Shown here piece by piece: positions 26,146-34,959 of a stretch of DNA of 64,000 bases. How positions within the stretch are numbered: the first letter of the stretch is position 1; the number at the start of each line of letters is the position of its first letter. A program made the translations under genes and the position numbers. This stretch comes from Bacillota bacterium (GTDB taxonomy: Bacteria > Bacillota > Clostridia > Christensenellales > SZUA-584). The DNA lies in NCBI GenBank assembly GCA_023410475.1, contig JAEYPS010000010.1, positions 1 through 64,000 of the forward strand, in the 5' to 3' direction. Under the pieces are notes generated by a model. That model was not told where the DNA came from. It did no database searches and saw only the letters and a program-made list of their open reading frames with translations.

Positions 26146-26784
26146 ATGAGCGAAAGATTTGAAGCGCTGAGCGAGGAAAAACAAAAGAGGATAATGGACG
26201 CCTGCCTCCATGAGTTCGCGGAGCATGGTTATTTGAACGCATCTACTAACCGCATCGTGGGGGCGGCGAGCATTTCGAAGGGACTGCTTTTTCACTACTT
26301 CGGTAACAAGAAAAAGCTGTTCCTTTATGTGCTTGATTTTGTGATAAACACGATGATGACGCAGATGAACAAATACACGCTGCCGCTTTCGGGAGACTTT
26401 TTTGAGCGCGTCGGCGACTATACTCTGATAAAAATGCGAATCGGCATAGAAGAACCCGAGATGTATCACATACTGTACGACGTTTATCTGAACCTGCCTA
26501 AAGACATAAAGAACGAGCTTATGCAGCGTTACGGCGCTATACTCTCTGACCAGCGCAAGGCGCTCGTCTCTACTATAGATTCGTCGCGTCTCAAAGAGGG
26601 TGTTACGCCAGAGATGGCTGTCAACGTTATAGTAGATTTTCTCGACGGGTATTACAAGAGAAACATCGAGCATTACAAGACGATGACGCCGGATGAGCTG
26701 CTCCTGCACGTAGGCGAAATGAAAGGCGACATAATGGGATACCTCGATATTATCAGGCGGGGGATATATAAGGACGTGGAGTAA
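26146..26784 (+). CDS. TetR-family repressor
   Basis: 212 residues. The head (about 8-55) reads RIMDACLHEFAEHGYLNAST then ISKGLLFHYFGNKKKLF, a textbook TetR helix-turn-helix. It starts four bases after the permease stop and closes an ATPase-permease-repressor operon. Likely binds both palindromes at 24400 and 24436. A weak hairpin (GGCGG...CCGCC, TTT) follows the stop. The stretch 26785-27004 otherwise shows only a TGTTGACAATGTTAACA dyad at 26865 and an extended -10 TGGTACAAT at 26974. Confidence 0.92.
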   Translation: MSERFEALSEEKQKRIMDACLHEFAEHGYLNASTNRIVGAASISKGLLFHYFGNKKKLFLYVLDFVINTMMTQMNKYTLPLSGDFFERVGDYTLIKMRIGIEEPEMYHILYDVYLNLPKDIKNELMQRYGAILSDQRKALVSTIDSSRLKEGVTPEMAVNVIVDFLDGYYKRNIEHYKTMTPDELLLHVGEMKGDIMGYLDIIRRGIYKDVE

Positions 26785-27004
26785 AAAATATTGCGGGCGG
26801 CCAGAAACCGCCTTTAAGAAAACACTTCGGCACAGTGCAGCCAAAATTCTCAACTGATTATTGATGTTGACAATGTTAACATTTCGCAGCAGGTACTTAT
26901 CGCAGCTGTAAATGCTATTTCGTTATAGCATCTCCCGCGATACTTGAACCAGCTTCATTACTTTATAGAAATGTGGTACAATCACAAATGTGGAGGGCAA
27001 TAAT

Positions 27005-27469
27005 ATGGAAGATATATTATACTGCGGATATCAGGCGAGCCATAGCGTAAACGCGGATGAATACGGCATGGCTGTTATACAGACGCTGTGCGAGCAGGGA
27101 CATGTAACGACAGGGAGTAAGACGCATCCTATGACGTACGGCGGGCTTTACTTTTTAAGCGGAGAGGAAGGCTACAGCCTTGCGCCGCAGGACGAGAAAA
27201 GCTTTAAGTGTAATAGTATCGCTGTGTCGGCGGGATTTATGCGCGATATTTCGGAGATGCTCGAATGCCCTGATGAGATAGACAGTATATTCTCTGCGGG
27301 AGGATATTACGTCCCCGTTAAAAACTACAAGACAATAGACGAGCGCTTCGGCAGGATGGCAAGCGCATACACGTCGGGAAAGAGTTTTTCAAAGGCGCTC
27401 ATTGTGGCGGACCTTTTGCAGCTTATAAATTACGCCGTGTATACGCAATCAATGAAGTTAAACAGTTAG
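27005..27469 (+). CDS. AraC-type cupin sensor domain without DNA-binding domain
   Basis: 154 residues from the ATG at 27005 (GGAGG upstream). The pattern GGLYFLSGEEGYSLAPQDEKSF resembles the N-terminal cupin of AraC-family regulators, and the helical tail ALIVADLLQLINYAVY is where such proteins dimerise. The two helix-turn-helix motifs that normally follow are absent; the frame stops in intact sequence rather than at an obvious mutation. It could act as a dimerising antagonist or a stand-alone sensor, or be a remnant. Assignment to AraC cupins is by resemblance only. Confidence 0.55.
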   Translation: MEDILYCGYQASHSVNADEYGMAVIQTLCEQGHVTTGSKTHPMTYGGLYFLSGEEGYSLAPQDEKSFKCNSIAVSAGFMRDISEMLECPDEIDSIFSAGGYYVPVKNYKTIDERFGRMASAYTSGKSFSKALIVADLLQLINYAVYTQSMKLNS

Positions 27470-27479
27470 CTCCACGCCG

Positions 27480-29336
27480 CTACCGTTCCTTTTCGCCGAG
27501 CAGCCGGAGCGGTTCTTCCTTAAGGTTGCCGCGAACCATTAATAGCGCTATCAGCAGCGAGAGCGGTATGACCGATGCGCCCGCTAGCCAGCTCTCGGGT
27601 GTTCCCTCTGCCGATATAGACATATTCTCAGCCATATCGTTGTCTGCGCTGTTTACCCAGTCGCTGAATGTCGTATCAAAAGCTTCGCCGGACTGCTGCG
27701 TGTTTATCTGCTCTACGGCGTAATCGGTAAGCAGGCTGCCGCCTGCGCTGCCAATTATGGAGCCCGGAATGGTTATAACCAGTATGCCCGCGAGCAAAGA
27801 CAGAGTACACAGAGCCTTGCTGAGGCCCAAAGAGCGCTCTATCGCCGTGCGCTTACGCTGCTTTGTTATGAATAGGTGGCAGAACAGCATGGCGGCAATC
27901 AGAGTCGTCGCCGCTCCAACGGTGAACAGCAGCACGGCCATGTTCTTCATTGAATCGAGCCCGGCCTTTATCTTTGAGTAGCCCTTGTCGTAAAAGTTTA
28001 TCTCAAGACCATCTATGCCCTGTGCCTTCCACGCGGCCATGAATTTGTCGATGGTGCCGTTAGGTATCCTGAACGAAGTATTATAACCCATCATCGGGCC
28101 CACATAAGTTATATTGTTTTCATCGCTGTTTTTGACTGACCTCGATGGTATTATCACAGCGTTTCCTCCGAGTGCATACCTGTTGAACGAATCTGCGGGC
28201 GCGACGTCGTATATACCCACAATTTCATATTCGCTGTCCTCAAACGGAGTGTAGCGCTCGCCCTTTGCGTTTAGATATCCGCCGAACCCGCCTGTCTCTC
28301 CGTCGAGGCCAAAGTCAAAGCTCGATGAGCCATAGTAACTAGCGTATATCAGAGGCAGGCGTAGGCTGCCGCCCACGTATAGTCTGTTTTTCTCTGCAAA
28401 CCTCCTTTGCACGAGGCAGACTTTCTCGCCGCTCAAAAACTCCTCTTCCGTTATATCGCGGCCCTCGTTTATCCTTGCGTCGCCCTTGAAAAACGGCATA
28501 AGCAGCTTTGTGCCGTTGGTAGGCACGACCGGTATCGTATGCCTGTATGATTCTTTTATATCATCTATGAGCTCTAGCCACCGCCGTCCTCTCGGGGTAT
28601 AGTAAAATCCCTCCGTGACCTCGTCCCACGGGGCGAGGGGTTCCAGCGTGTCTCTGATACGCGTTCCGTCTTTTGTGCATTGCGTCGACCCTATCGCCCA
28701 CCCAGGTATGTATTCTACGAAATAATCGGATCCTTCGTGAGATAAATTGCTGCCAAAATAGGATATATACGTCTTATCCGCGTACAGCTTATACGTCTTC
28801 TCTTCAAAGTGGTTGCATATCAATTCCCTTCCGCCCTCCATTGTCGGGTAGCCCATCAGCACTTTGGTTATCCTTATTTCTACCGGGTCTGCCGTCTCGC
28901 AGTCTTCCAGAGGCTGGAATTCTACTATAATACAGGTTGTCTCGAAACCCGCCTCGCGGAGGGGATCGGTTACGATTATATAGCCCGGGTCATATGCTGC
29001 GTAATATGGCCGTTTTTCAGGCTCAAGTATATAACCGGCGCCCGCAAAATCAAGAACGGATATCGGAAGCCTTTCTCCGTAAACCGGGAACGAGAAGTTT
29101 CTGTAAGATTTTTTTTCGGCGTCCCACCTTGAGTGTATTTCCAGCGACTCGGGCTTTTGTTCTGCGGTGCCTATGGTTATAAACGCGCTCTCTATGCGAG
29201 CCATATTGCTGTCAGCGAGCGACCAGAGGTTAAAGCCAAGCGTAAAGAACGCCGTAGTCAGTATCAGCAATACGAAAAAGAACAACGTCTTAAACGGCGT
29301 GCGAAACAGCTGCTTTATGCCCGATACTATAACCAT
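27480..29336 (-). CDS. FtsX/MacB-type ABC transporter permease
   Basis: 618 residues. One span at about 15-38, a large extracytoplasmic domain of roughly 390 residues, then three spans from about 440, near 500 and close to the end, the FtsX layout. QLFRTPFKTLFFFVLLI at the N terminus is typical. Paired with the ATPase gene upstream (11-base gap). Such pairs act as mechanotransducers or peptide exporters/sensors rather than importers. The AGG lies only two bases before the ATG, so start strength is uncertain. Confidence 0.87.
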   Translation of the reverse strand: MVIVSGIKQLFRTPFKTLFFFVLLILTTAFFTLGFNLWSLADSNMARIESAFITIGTAEQKPESLEIHSRWDAEKKSYRNFSFPVYGERLPISVLDFAGAGYILEPEKRPYYAAYDPGYIIVTDPLREAGFETTCIIVEFQPLEDCETADPVEIRITKVLMGYPTMEGGRELICNHFEEKTYKLYADKTYISYFGSNLSHEGSDYFVEYIPGWAIGSTQCTKDGTRIRDTLEPLAPWDEVTEGFYYTPRGRRWLELIDDIKESYRHTIPVVPTNGTKLLMPFFKGDARINEGRDITEEEFLSGEKVCLVQRRFAEKNRLYVGGSLRLPLIYASYYGSSSFDFGLDGETGGFGGYLNAKGERYTPFEDSEYEIVGIYDVAPADSFNRYALGGNAVIIPSRSVKNSDENNITYVGPMMGYNTSFRIPNGTIDKFMAAWKAQGIDGLEINFYDKGYSKIKAGLDSMKNMAVLLFTVGAATTLIAAMLFCHLFITKQRKRTAIERSLGLSKALCTLSLLAGILVITIPGSIIGSAGGSLLTDYAVEQINTQQSGEAFDTTFSDWVNSADNDMAENMSISAEGTPESWLAGASVIPLSLLIALLMVRGNLKEEPLRLLGEKER

Positions 29337-29347
29337 AACCTCCCCCT

Positions 29348-30022
29348 CTACTGTTCTTCTTTGAGTTCGCCGTCGCTCATCACGTACACTTTGTCGGCTT
29401 CGCAGGCCACGTAATCGTTGTGCGTAACGACTATAGCCGTAAGGCCGCGCTCGTGCGCGAGCGTTTTTATGAGATGCACTACCATCTTTTCGTTGGCGGT
29501 GTCGAGGTTGCCCGTAGGCTCGTCGGCAAGCAGTATGCTGCCACCCGCAGCGAGCGCCCGCGCTATCGCGACGCGCTGTTGTTCGCCCCCGCTCAGCATC
29601 TGCGGAAACTTTCTGTGCATGGACTCTGCTATGCCGACTTCGGTAAGAAGTTTTGACGCGGCGGAAGTGGTCTCCTTATGATTTTTCCCCTGGAGCTGCA
29701 TTGGGTAAATCACGTTTTCGACCGCCGTTAAAAGCGGGAACAGGTTATATGTCTGGTAGATTACCGAGGCGGTATCCCTTCTGTAGAGGTTGCGGTTTAT
29801 TGACGAAAGCGCCTTTCCGTCATAATGTATTTCGCCGCTTGTCGGATTGTCGAGCCCCGCGAGCAGCGACAAAAGAGTGCTCTTTCCGCTGCCCGAGCGG
29901 CCCGTGACCGCGTAGTATTTTCCTTCACTGAATTCGCACGAAACGTTCTTAAGCGCCTCCACCCTCTGGTATCTGCTGATATAGGTGTAGCTGACATTTT
30001 TGGCGGCAAGAATCGTACTCAT
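29348..30022 (-). CDS. LolD/MacB-type ABC ATP-binding protein
   Basis: 224 residues, usual length. Walker A GRSGSGKST, a full LSGGEQQRVAIARAL signature, Walker B ILLADEPTGNLD and switch VTHND. The GNLD ending is the mark of the LolD/FtsE/MacB class that drives FtsX-type permeases. GAGGAGG lies upstream of the ATG. First gene of a two-gene unit; the IS element begins about 55 bases upstream and may have displaced the original promoter. Confidence 0.94.
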   Translation of the reverse strand: MSTILAAKNVSYTYISRYQRVEALKNVSCEFSEGKYYAVTGRSGSGKSTLLSLLAGLDNPTSGEIHYDGKALSSINRNLYRRDTASVIYQTYNLFPLLTAVENVIYPMQLQGKNHKETTSAASKLLTEVGIAESMHRKFPQMLSGGEQQRVAIARALAAGGSILLADEPTGNLDTANEKMVVHLIKTLAHERGLTAIVVTHNDYVACEADKVYVMSDGELKEEQ

Positions 30023-30099
30023 AACAACCTCCTCGTATAATTAAGTAACACATATACAGCACTATTTTGTATATGTCTTGTATAATGCATGCAGACGCT

Positions 30100-30236
30100 G
30101 TGGACTGGTTCCACCTCCTACCGCTCGACGGTTTGTTAAAGGCTCCAGCCACAGCTTTTTGCTTTATTCGGTGATTAGTCAGATAACGCTTCGACGTTTT
30201 ATCTAGAACGAGGATCCGACAGCAAAAAGTCTGTGG
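30100..30236 (+). ncRNA. Candidate bridge (seek) RNA of the IS element
   Basis: The non-coding 5' end is highly structured. CCACAGCTTTTTGCT (30149-30163) pairs over 15 bp with AGCAAAAAGTCTGTGG (30221-30236), one T bulged, closing a 57-nt domain whose rim TCGG/CCGA also pairs. A separate GTGGA/TCCAC hairpin sits at 30100-30114. In IS110 elements the non-coding end encodes the RNA that guides the recombinase to donor and target DNA. Exact boundaries and guide loops are not determined. Confidence 0.6.
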
Positions 30237-30272
30237 AACAATCAGCGTACTTTTCTTAAGGATGGCATAAGC

Positions 30273-31448
30273 ATGATTTATGTTGGAATTGATGTAGCCA
30301 AAAACAAACACGACTGTTGCATCTTAGCTGGTGACGGATCAACGATCTTTGAGCCATTTTCATTTTGTAATGACCGAAGAGGGTTTGGGGAGTTGGCCTT
30401 TGCAATTCGTGAGGCTTTGAGGTTGACTGGCGCTGATCAAATGAAAGCAGGACTTGAAGCAACCGGACACTACAGCGAAAACCTTCTAGCCTTCCTCCGT
30501 AGCAGCGGAGTTGAGCCAATTGTCTTTAACCCATTACAGGTCAACTTGTTTCGGAAGTCCCAATCCCTTAGAAAAACCAAAACAGACAAGGTGGATGCCA
30601 AATGCATCGCTCAACTGTTGATGTCAGCGCAAGCAAGTCCTGCACCTGTATCTTACCAGATTCAAGAACTGAAATCACTTACTCGGCATCGGTTTCGTCT
30701 AATTTCTTTACGAACAAAACTTAAACAAAGCGTCTCCCGTCTGATTGACATACTGTTCCCGGAGCTTCCTTCAGTCTGTGCCTCAGTCACTCAGACTTCA
30801 ATTAAGGCGCTTCTGCTTGAATTGCCATCTGCTAAAGAGATTGCACAATGCAGAATTGACCGGCTGACAAACATTTTGATCAAGAACTCCAGAGGCCGTC
30901 TTGGTCGTAATAAAGCCCAGCAGATAAAATCTCTTGCACAACAATCAATCGGCGCAGACAGCCCTGCCACAGCTCTTGAGCTCAAACTGACACTAATGCA
31001 GCTAAATTTATTTCAAGAGCAAATCGGTGAACTGGAACAAGCCATTCGTAATATTGTTACAGGTGCTCAGACGCCATTGCTGACTATTCCGGGTATCGGT
31101 GTGACTTTAGCCGCCATCATCCTTGCTGAAATCGGTGACATCCACCGATTCAGCTCACCGAACAAGCTGTTGGCCTTTGCTGGCCTTGACCCGTCAACCT
31201 ACCAATCCGGCAAGTTCAGAGCCAACCGTACACCTATGGTTAAGCACGGCTCCACGTATCTGCGTTGGGCAATCATGCAGGCTACCCGGTTGGTCGCCAT
31301 GAACTGTGAGCCTTTTCGTGCTTATCTAGACTCCAAACTCGCCCAGGGAAAGCACTATTTCGTCGCCCTTGGGCATACCTCTAAAAAACTCGTACGCGTT
31401 ATATTCCGCATCCTGATTGCCAACGAAGCCTTTGTCCCTCAAGTGTAG
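30273..31448 (+). CDS. IS110-family DEDD transposase/recombinase
   Basis: 391 residues and apparently intact. N-terminal RuvC-like DEDD domain: Asp6 in VGIDVAK, Glu in GLEATGHYSENL, and the pair of aspartates in KTDKVDAKCIAQLL. C-terminal transposase_20 domain: LLTIPGIGVTLAAIILAEIG, then FAGLDPSTYQSGKF, with the serine expected to be the catalytic nucleophile, and KHGSTYLRWAI. Works as a recombinase guided by the element's own RNA. No frameshift or stop was seen, so the copy may be active. Confidence 0.95.
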   Translation: MIYVGIDVAKNKHDCCILAGDGSTIFEPFSFCNDRRGFGELAFAIREALRLTGADQMKAGLEATGHYSENLLAFLRSSGVEPIVFNPLQVNLFRKSQSLRKTKTDKVDAKCIAQLLMSAQASPAPVSYQIQELKSLTRHRFRLISLRTKLKQSVSRLIDILFPELPSVCASVTQTSIKALLLELPSAKEIAQCRIDRLTNILIKNSRGRLGRNKAQQIKSLAQQSIGADSPATALELKLTLMQLNLFQEQIGELEQAIRNIVTGAQTPLLTIPGIGVTLAAIILAEIGDIHRFSSPNKLLAFAGLDPSTYQSGKFRANRTPMVKHGSTYLRWAIMQATRLVAMNCEPFRAYLDSKLAQGKHYFVALGHTSKKLVRVIFRILIANEAFVPQV

Positions 31449-31652
31449 CCGAGTTTAGACACCCTCATCAGCAGACCCATGCCGCCATGGCTTAGGCCTA
31501 TTCAGCATGCATTATTTTCAAGGTTCTTTCTTTGCTTTATCCAGCAATTTTTAACTTGACTTCATATAGTCAGTCTTCAATGTTAGTATCAGCAATGTAT
31601 ATGTATTTTATGTAGCAATGCATAAATTATAATTTTATAAAAAATGGATACC

Positions 31653-31680
31653 AAAAAAGACTGTGAGTAAATCCACAGCC
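31653..31680 (-). terminator. ald terminator
   Basis: On the minus strand GGCTGTG pairs with CACAGTC (one wobble), followed by TTTTTTGG, about 20 bases past the ald stop. The interval 31521-31652 shows nothing else. Confidence 0.75.
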
Positions 31681-31697
31681 TTTGCGACAGCGTTTTT

Positions 31698-32804
31698 TTA
31701 AAATACGAGCCTCTTTGACTCCATCCCGAACGCCTCCGCCACCTTGTCGTATGTACACGAGCCGCCGTAGCAGTTTATGCCCTTTTTAAACCCGGGGTCT
31801 TCTAGCGCGAGCCGCTCTGGGCCTTTGTCCGCAATCATAAGGCCGTACGGAAGCGTCGTGTTTGTGAGCGCTATTGTGGACGTTCTGGGGACGGCGCCCG
31901 GCATATTGGCCACGCAGTAATGAACTACGCCGTCTACGGTATAGACTGGGTCGTTGTGGTATGTGGGCTTTGTAGTCTCAAAACAGCCGCCCTGATCGAC
32001 CGCGACGTCTACGATGACCGAGCCGGGTATCATGCTCTTTAAATATTCCCTTTTGACGAGCTTTGGCGCGCTCGCGCCGTGTATCAGCACCGCGCCGATA
32101 ACGAGGTCCGCGGTCGATATCTCGTTTCTGATAACCTGGGGCGTGGAGTAAAGCGTCTTTATCCTGCCGTCGTAAAGGTCGTCCATGTATCGCAGGCGAT
32201 CCATGTTGATATCTGTTATCGTGACATCGGCGCCCAGCCCTACCGCCATCTTGCAGGCGTTCTTTCCGACTATCCCGGCGCCCAGGATAACGACCTTCGC
32301 GTTGCCAACGCCCGGCACTCCGCCCAAGAGCACGCCTCTTCCGCCGAACGGCTTTTCTAAGTATTTCGCGCCCTCCTGAATTGAGAGCCGCCCCGCTATC
32401 TCGCTCATCGGGCGAAGCAGCGGCAGATCGCCCGCGCTGTCCTCTATAGTCTCATAAGCGACGCCCGTGCAGCCGCTGCCGACGACGGCAAGTGTCAGCT
32501 CTCTGCTGGCCGCGAGGTGAAGGTATGTAAACAGTATCTGGCCGCTGCGTATAAGGCCGTATTCGGGAGGCAGAGGCTCTTTCACCTTTATTATCATGTC
32601 GCAGCATTTCCAGACGTCTTGCGCGTTATCAATAATAGCCGCGCCCGCCGCTTTGTACTCGTCGTCCGAAAACCCCGAGCCCTCGCCTGCCGACGATTCG
32701 ATAAAGACGCTGTGGCCGTGAGATACGTATTCGGTGACGTTGCTTGGCGTAAGCCCCACGCGGAACTCAAATGCTTTTATTTCCCTGACGCAGCCTATTT
32801 TCAT
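31698..32804 (-). CDS. ald: Alanine dehydrogenase
   Basis: 368 residues, full length. It interconverts L-alanine and pyruvate plus ammonia with NAD. Opening MKIGCVREIKAFEFRVGLTP is typical; the NAD-binding Rossmann turn is VVILGAGIVGKNA around 170-182, followed by the acidic TITDIN. Conserved IKVKEPLPPEY and the late HYCVANMPGAVPRTST agree. A TCGACA-N16-TATAAT promoter lies upstream, and GAAAGG precedes the ATG. In spore formers the enzyme supports sporulation and alanine catabolism. Confidence 0.96.
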   Translation of the reverse strand: MKIGCVREIKAFEFRVGLTPSNVTEYVSHGHSVFIESSAGEGSGFSDDEYKAAGAAIIDNAQDVWKCCDMIIKVKEPLPPEYGLIRSGQILFTYLHLAASRELTLAVVGSGCTGVAYETIEDSAGDLPLLRPMSEIAGRLSIQEGAKYLEKPFGGRGVLLGGVPGVGNAKVVILGAGIVGKNACKMAVGLGADVTITDINMDRLRYMDDLYDGRIKTLYSTPQVIRNEISTADLVIGAVLIHGASAPKLVKREYLKSMIPGSVIVDVAVDQGGCFETTKPTYHNDPVYTVDGVVHYCVANMPGAVPRTSTIALTNTTLPYGLMIADKGPERLALEDPGFKKGINCYGGSCTYDKVAEAFGMESKRLVF

Positions 32805-33090
32805 AGAGGATTACCTTTCACATTTTATATTAATGTTTTTGGCGATTTGATTTATATAATTATTATATGCGATTTTACACATTTGTCGATTTTGGTTAAA
32901 GGCGGATAAAGCAAACGGCATTATGTATGCGCGGGTATGGATGAGTATGCGGGTTTTTGCCTTATTTTGTTCCTTGCATACGGGAGGTGGGATATACAAA
33001 ACGTAAGAAATATGCTACTATTATCAATGAAAGCATATATTTAACATCAACGATCCGAACCATAACACTATGATTTATAGAGGTATGTCT

Positions 33091-34905
33091 ATGAAAAAAT
33101 GTTTTCTTTTTATCCTCACATTGGCTGTAGCACTGTCGCTTTTTCCGTTATCGGCCGGCGCGAACGACTCTATGATAGTCGGGGGCACGGGCGGAACGGT
33201 ATACGCTATATCAAACTCTGATGTGGAGATGGAAGAGGAGATAATAGACATACTCGTAAAGGACGGCAAAACTTACGTTACATGCCGGTTTTTCTTTCAT
33301 AACACCGGGGAGAAGACGACGCTGATGATGGGCTTTCCTACTGAATATTATGACTATGCGGATGAAGAGACAGAGGGTGATGATGAATATATTGACGACG
33401 AGGACTTTGACGGGCCTGAGGACGAATATATAACCGCCCTCAACGGGTTCAGGACATATGTGCGCGGCAAAAGAGTGCCCGTAAAGGTAAAGAGCGGTCT
33501 AAAACCCGAGGGCAATAACATAGACGAGCTGTATTTCCCGCAGTGGTATACGTGGAAGGTGACGTTTGATAAGGGCGAGAGAGTTAAAGTGGTAAACAAG
33601 TACTGGGCGGTAAACTCCGGCGGCAGTGCTCATGACTGGGAAGACATAAACTACATACTCAGGAGCGGCTCTACATGGAAAGGCGCTATCGGCAAAGTGA
33701 CCGTGAGGATGAGAATGAGGGGATATGACCCGTCAGGCGTCAGTTTTGAAGAATGGCAGCCCTCGTATATAGAGAAAGACGGCACTGTCGTCTGGAAAGC
33801 CGAAAACCTGAAGCCGCAGCAAGATATTAAAGTGTATTATGATGACGACCATAATTTTTGGTATGGGATTCAAAACCCGTTTGACACACAAGACAGTGAT
33901 GACGCTATGTATCAAGCTTATGAGCGCATGGGAGAAAGGATGCTGCGAAACTTTAAGGCAAGGAAATACAACGGAACTACATGGTGGGGCAACAAGTTTT
34001 TACGAAAATTCGGCGATATGCAATCGGAGCAGTTCTATTACTTGATGGGCGTCAGCTATTATAAGCTCGGCAGGTATGAAAAAGCGCTGGGGATGCTGGA
34101 GAAGGTCAAGGACCCGGAGGCTTCGTTTTACGACTCGAGTTATTACTACAAAGCAAGGGCATACAGTAAGATTGGAGATAAAGCAGCGTATATCAGCTGC
34201 GTCGAATATCTTAACAAAAGTAAATATGAGTGGCTGAAACTGTGGGCACAGTCGAGACTCAATGATATAACCTTAAACGGCACAAGAGTAGTTGATTCTT
34301 CATACTTGCCCAAGGAGTTTCCGGAGAAATACAAGATAAACAACGAAGACAGCGCCGAGACCCTGATAACACGTGAATATTCCCTGCACGAGCTTACCGA
34401 TTATTTCGGTATGGACGCGCATTCCGAAGGAGGATACCATACTTTTCTGCAGAATACTCAAAATATAGACAATGTTGACAAGAAGTTTAAAATCGAATGC
34501 ACGAGGCATGACGACGGATGGCATTATACCGTATATAAGGTCAAGGAGGGCGGCAGATATTTTGTTGGATGGGGGCGAAGCTCACTTGGAAGCTTTATTG
34601 TATTTGATACAATCTATATAAATAAAATTATGAATATAAAGGATTTCAGCAGTTTACAGCCCGGAAAGAGTACATATGGCGATGTAATCGACATCGACTT
34701 ATCTACCGAATTAGACCTGAAAAGGAGCTGCGGTATTTTCTCGTATAATCTATTAAACGACGGCAGTATACTTGAAATCGCTTACACAAAGACAGGAAAC
34801 GAGTGTTACGAAGATAATCTTATTATCGAGTCGATTGAAGTTGAAGAACCTGACTATAGGCCCGGACTATTGGGAGGAATCTTTAAACAAGACCTTGTGT
34901 TTTAA
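33091..34905 (+). CDS. Exported DUF4424-like protein with TPR-like region
   Basis: 604 residues from ATG 33091 (MKKCFLF), with GAGGT upstream. A cleavable signal peptide ends near Ala-Gly-Ala-Asn. The first domain (NDSMIVGGTGGTVYAIS through FFFHNTGEKTTLMMGFP) follows the DUF4424 pattern, interrupted by an acidic stretch rich in Asp/Glu/Tyr. Around residues 300-400 YYLMGVSYYKLGRYEKALGM and neighbours look like TPR repeats. The C terminus resembles lipoprotein-like beta domains. Likely a secreted or wall-associated protein of unknown role. Confidence 0.65.
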   Translation: MKKCFLFILTLAVALSLFPLSAGANDSMIVGGTGGTVYAISNSDVEMEEEIIDILVKDGKTYVTCRFFFHNTGEKTTLMMGFPTEYYDYADEETEGDDEYIDDEDFDGPEDEYITALNGFRTYVRGKRVPVKVKSGLKPEGNNIDELYFPQWYTWKVTFDKGERVKVVNKYWAVNSGGSAHDWEDINYILRSGSTWKGAIGKVTVRMRMRGYDPSGVSFEEWQPSYIEKDGTVVWKAENLKPQQDIKVYYDDDHNFWYGIQNPFDTQDSDDAMYQAYERMGERMLRNFKARKYNGTTWWGNKFLRKFGDMQSEQFYYLMGVSYYKLGRYEKALGMLEKVKDPEASFYDSSYYYKARAYSKIGDKAAYISCVEYLNKSKYEWLKLWAQSRLNDITLNGTRVVDSSYLPKEFPEKYKINNEDSAETLITREYSLHELTDYFGMDAHSEGGYHTFLQNTQNIDNVDKKFKIECTRHDDGWHYTVYKVKEGGRYFVGWGRSSLGSFIVFDTIYINKIMNIKDFSSLQPGKSTYGDVIDIDLSTELDLKRSCGIFSYNLLNDGSILEIAYTKTGNECYEDNLIIESIEVEEPDYRPGLLGGIFKQDLVF

Positions 34906-34959
34906 TAAAAAGCTATGTCGGGCGCAGTCTAGGCTCATGGACATGGAGGCGGTTAATAG

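Larger units (their letters stand above)
30078..31520 (+). mobile_element. IS110/IS1111-family insertion sequence
   Basis: About 1.44 kb. The transposase gene is flanked by an 11-bp inverted repeat, ATAATGCATGC at 30082-30092 and GCATGCATTAT at 31505-31515, with CTTG/CAAG a few bases outside. Subterminal repeats are a trait of the IS1111 branch, but the longer non-coding part (about 180 bases) is on the 5' side as in the IS110 branch. Exact ends cannot be fixed because these elements make no target duplication. It lies between two genes and interrupts none. Confidence 0.75.
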
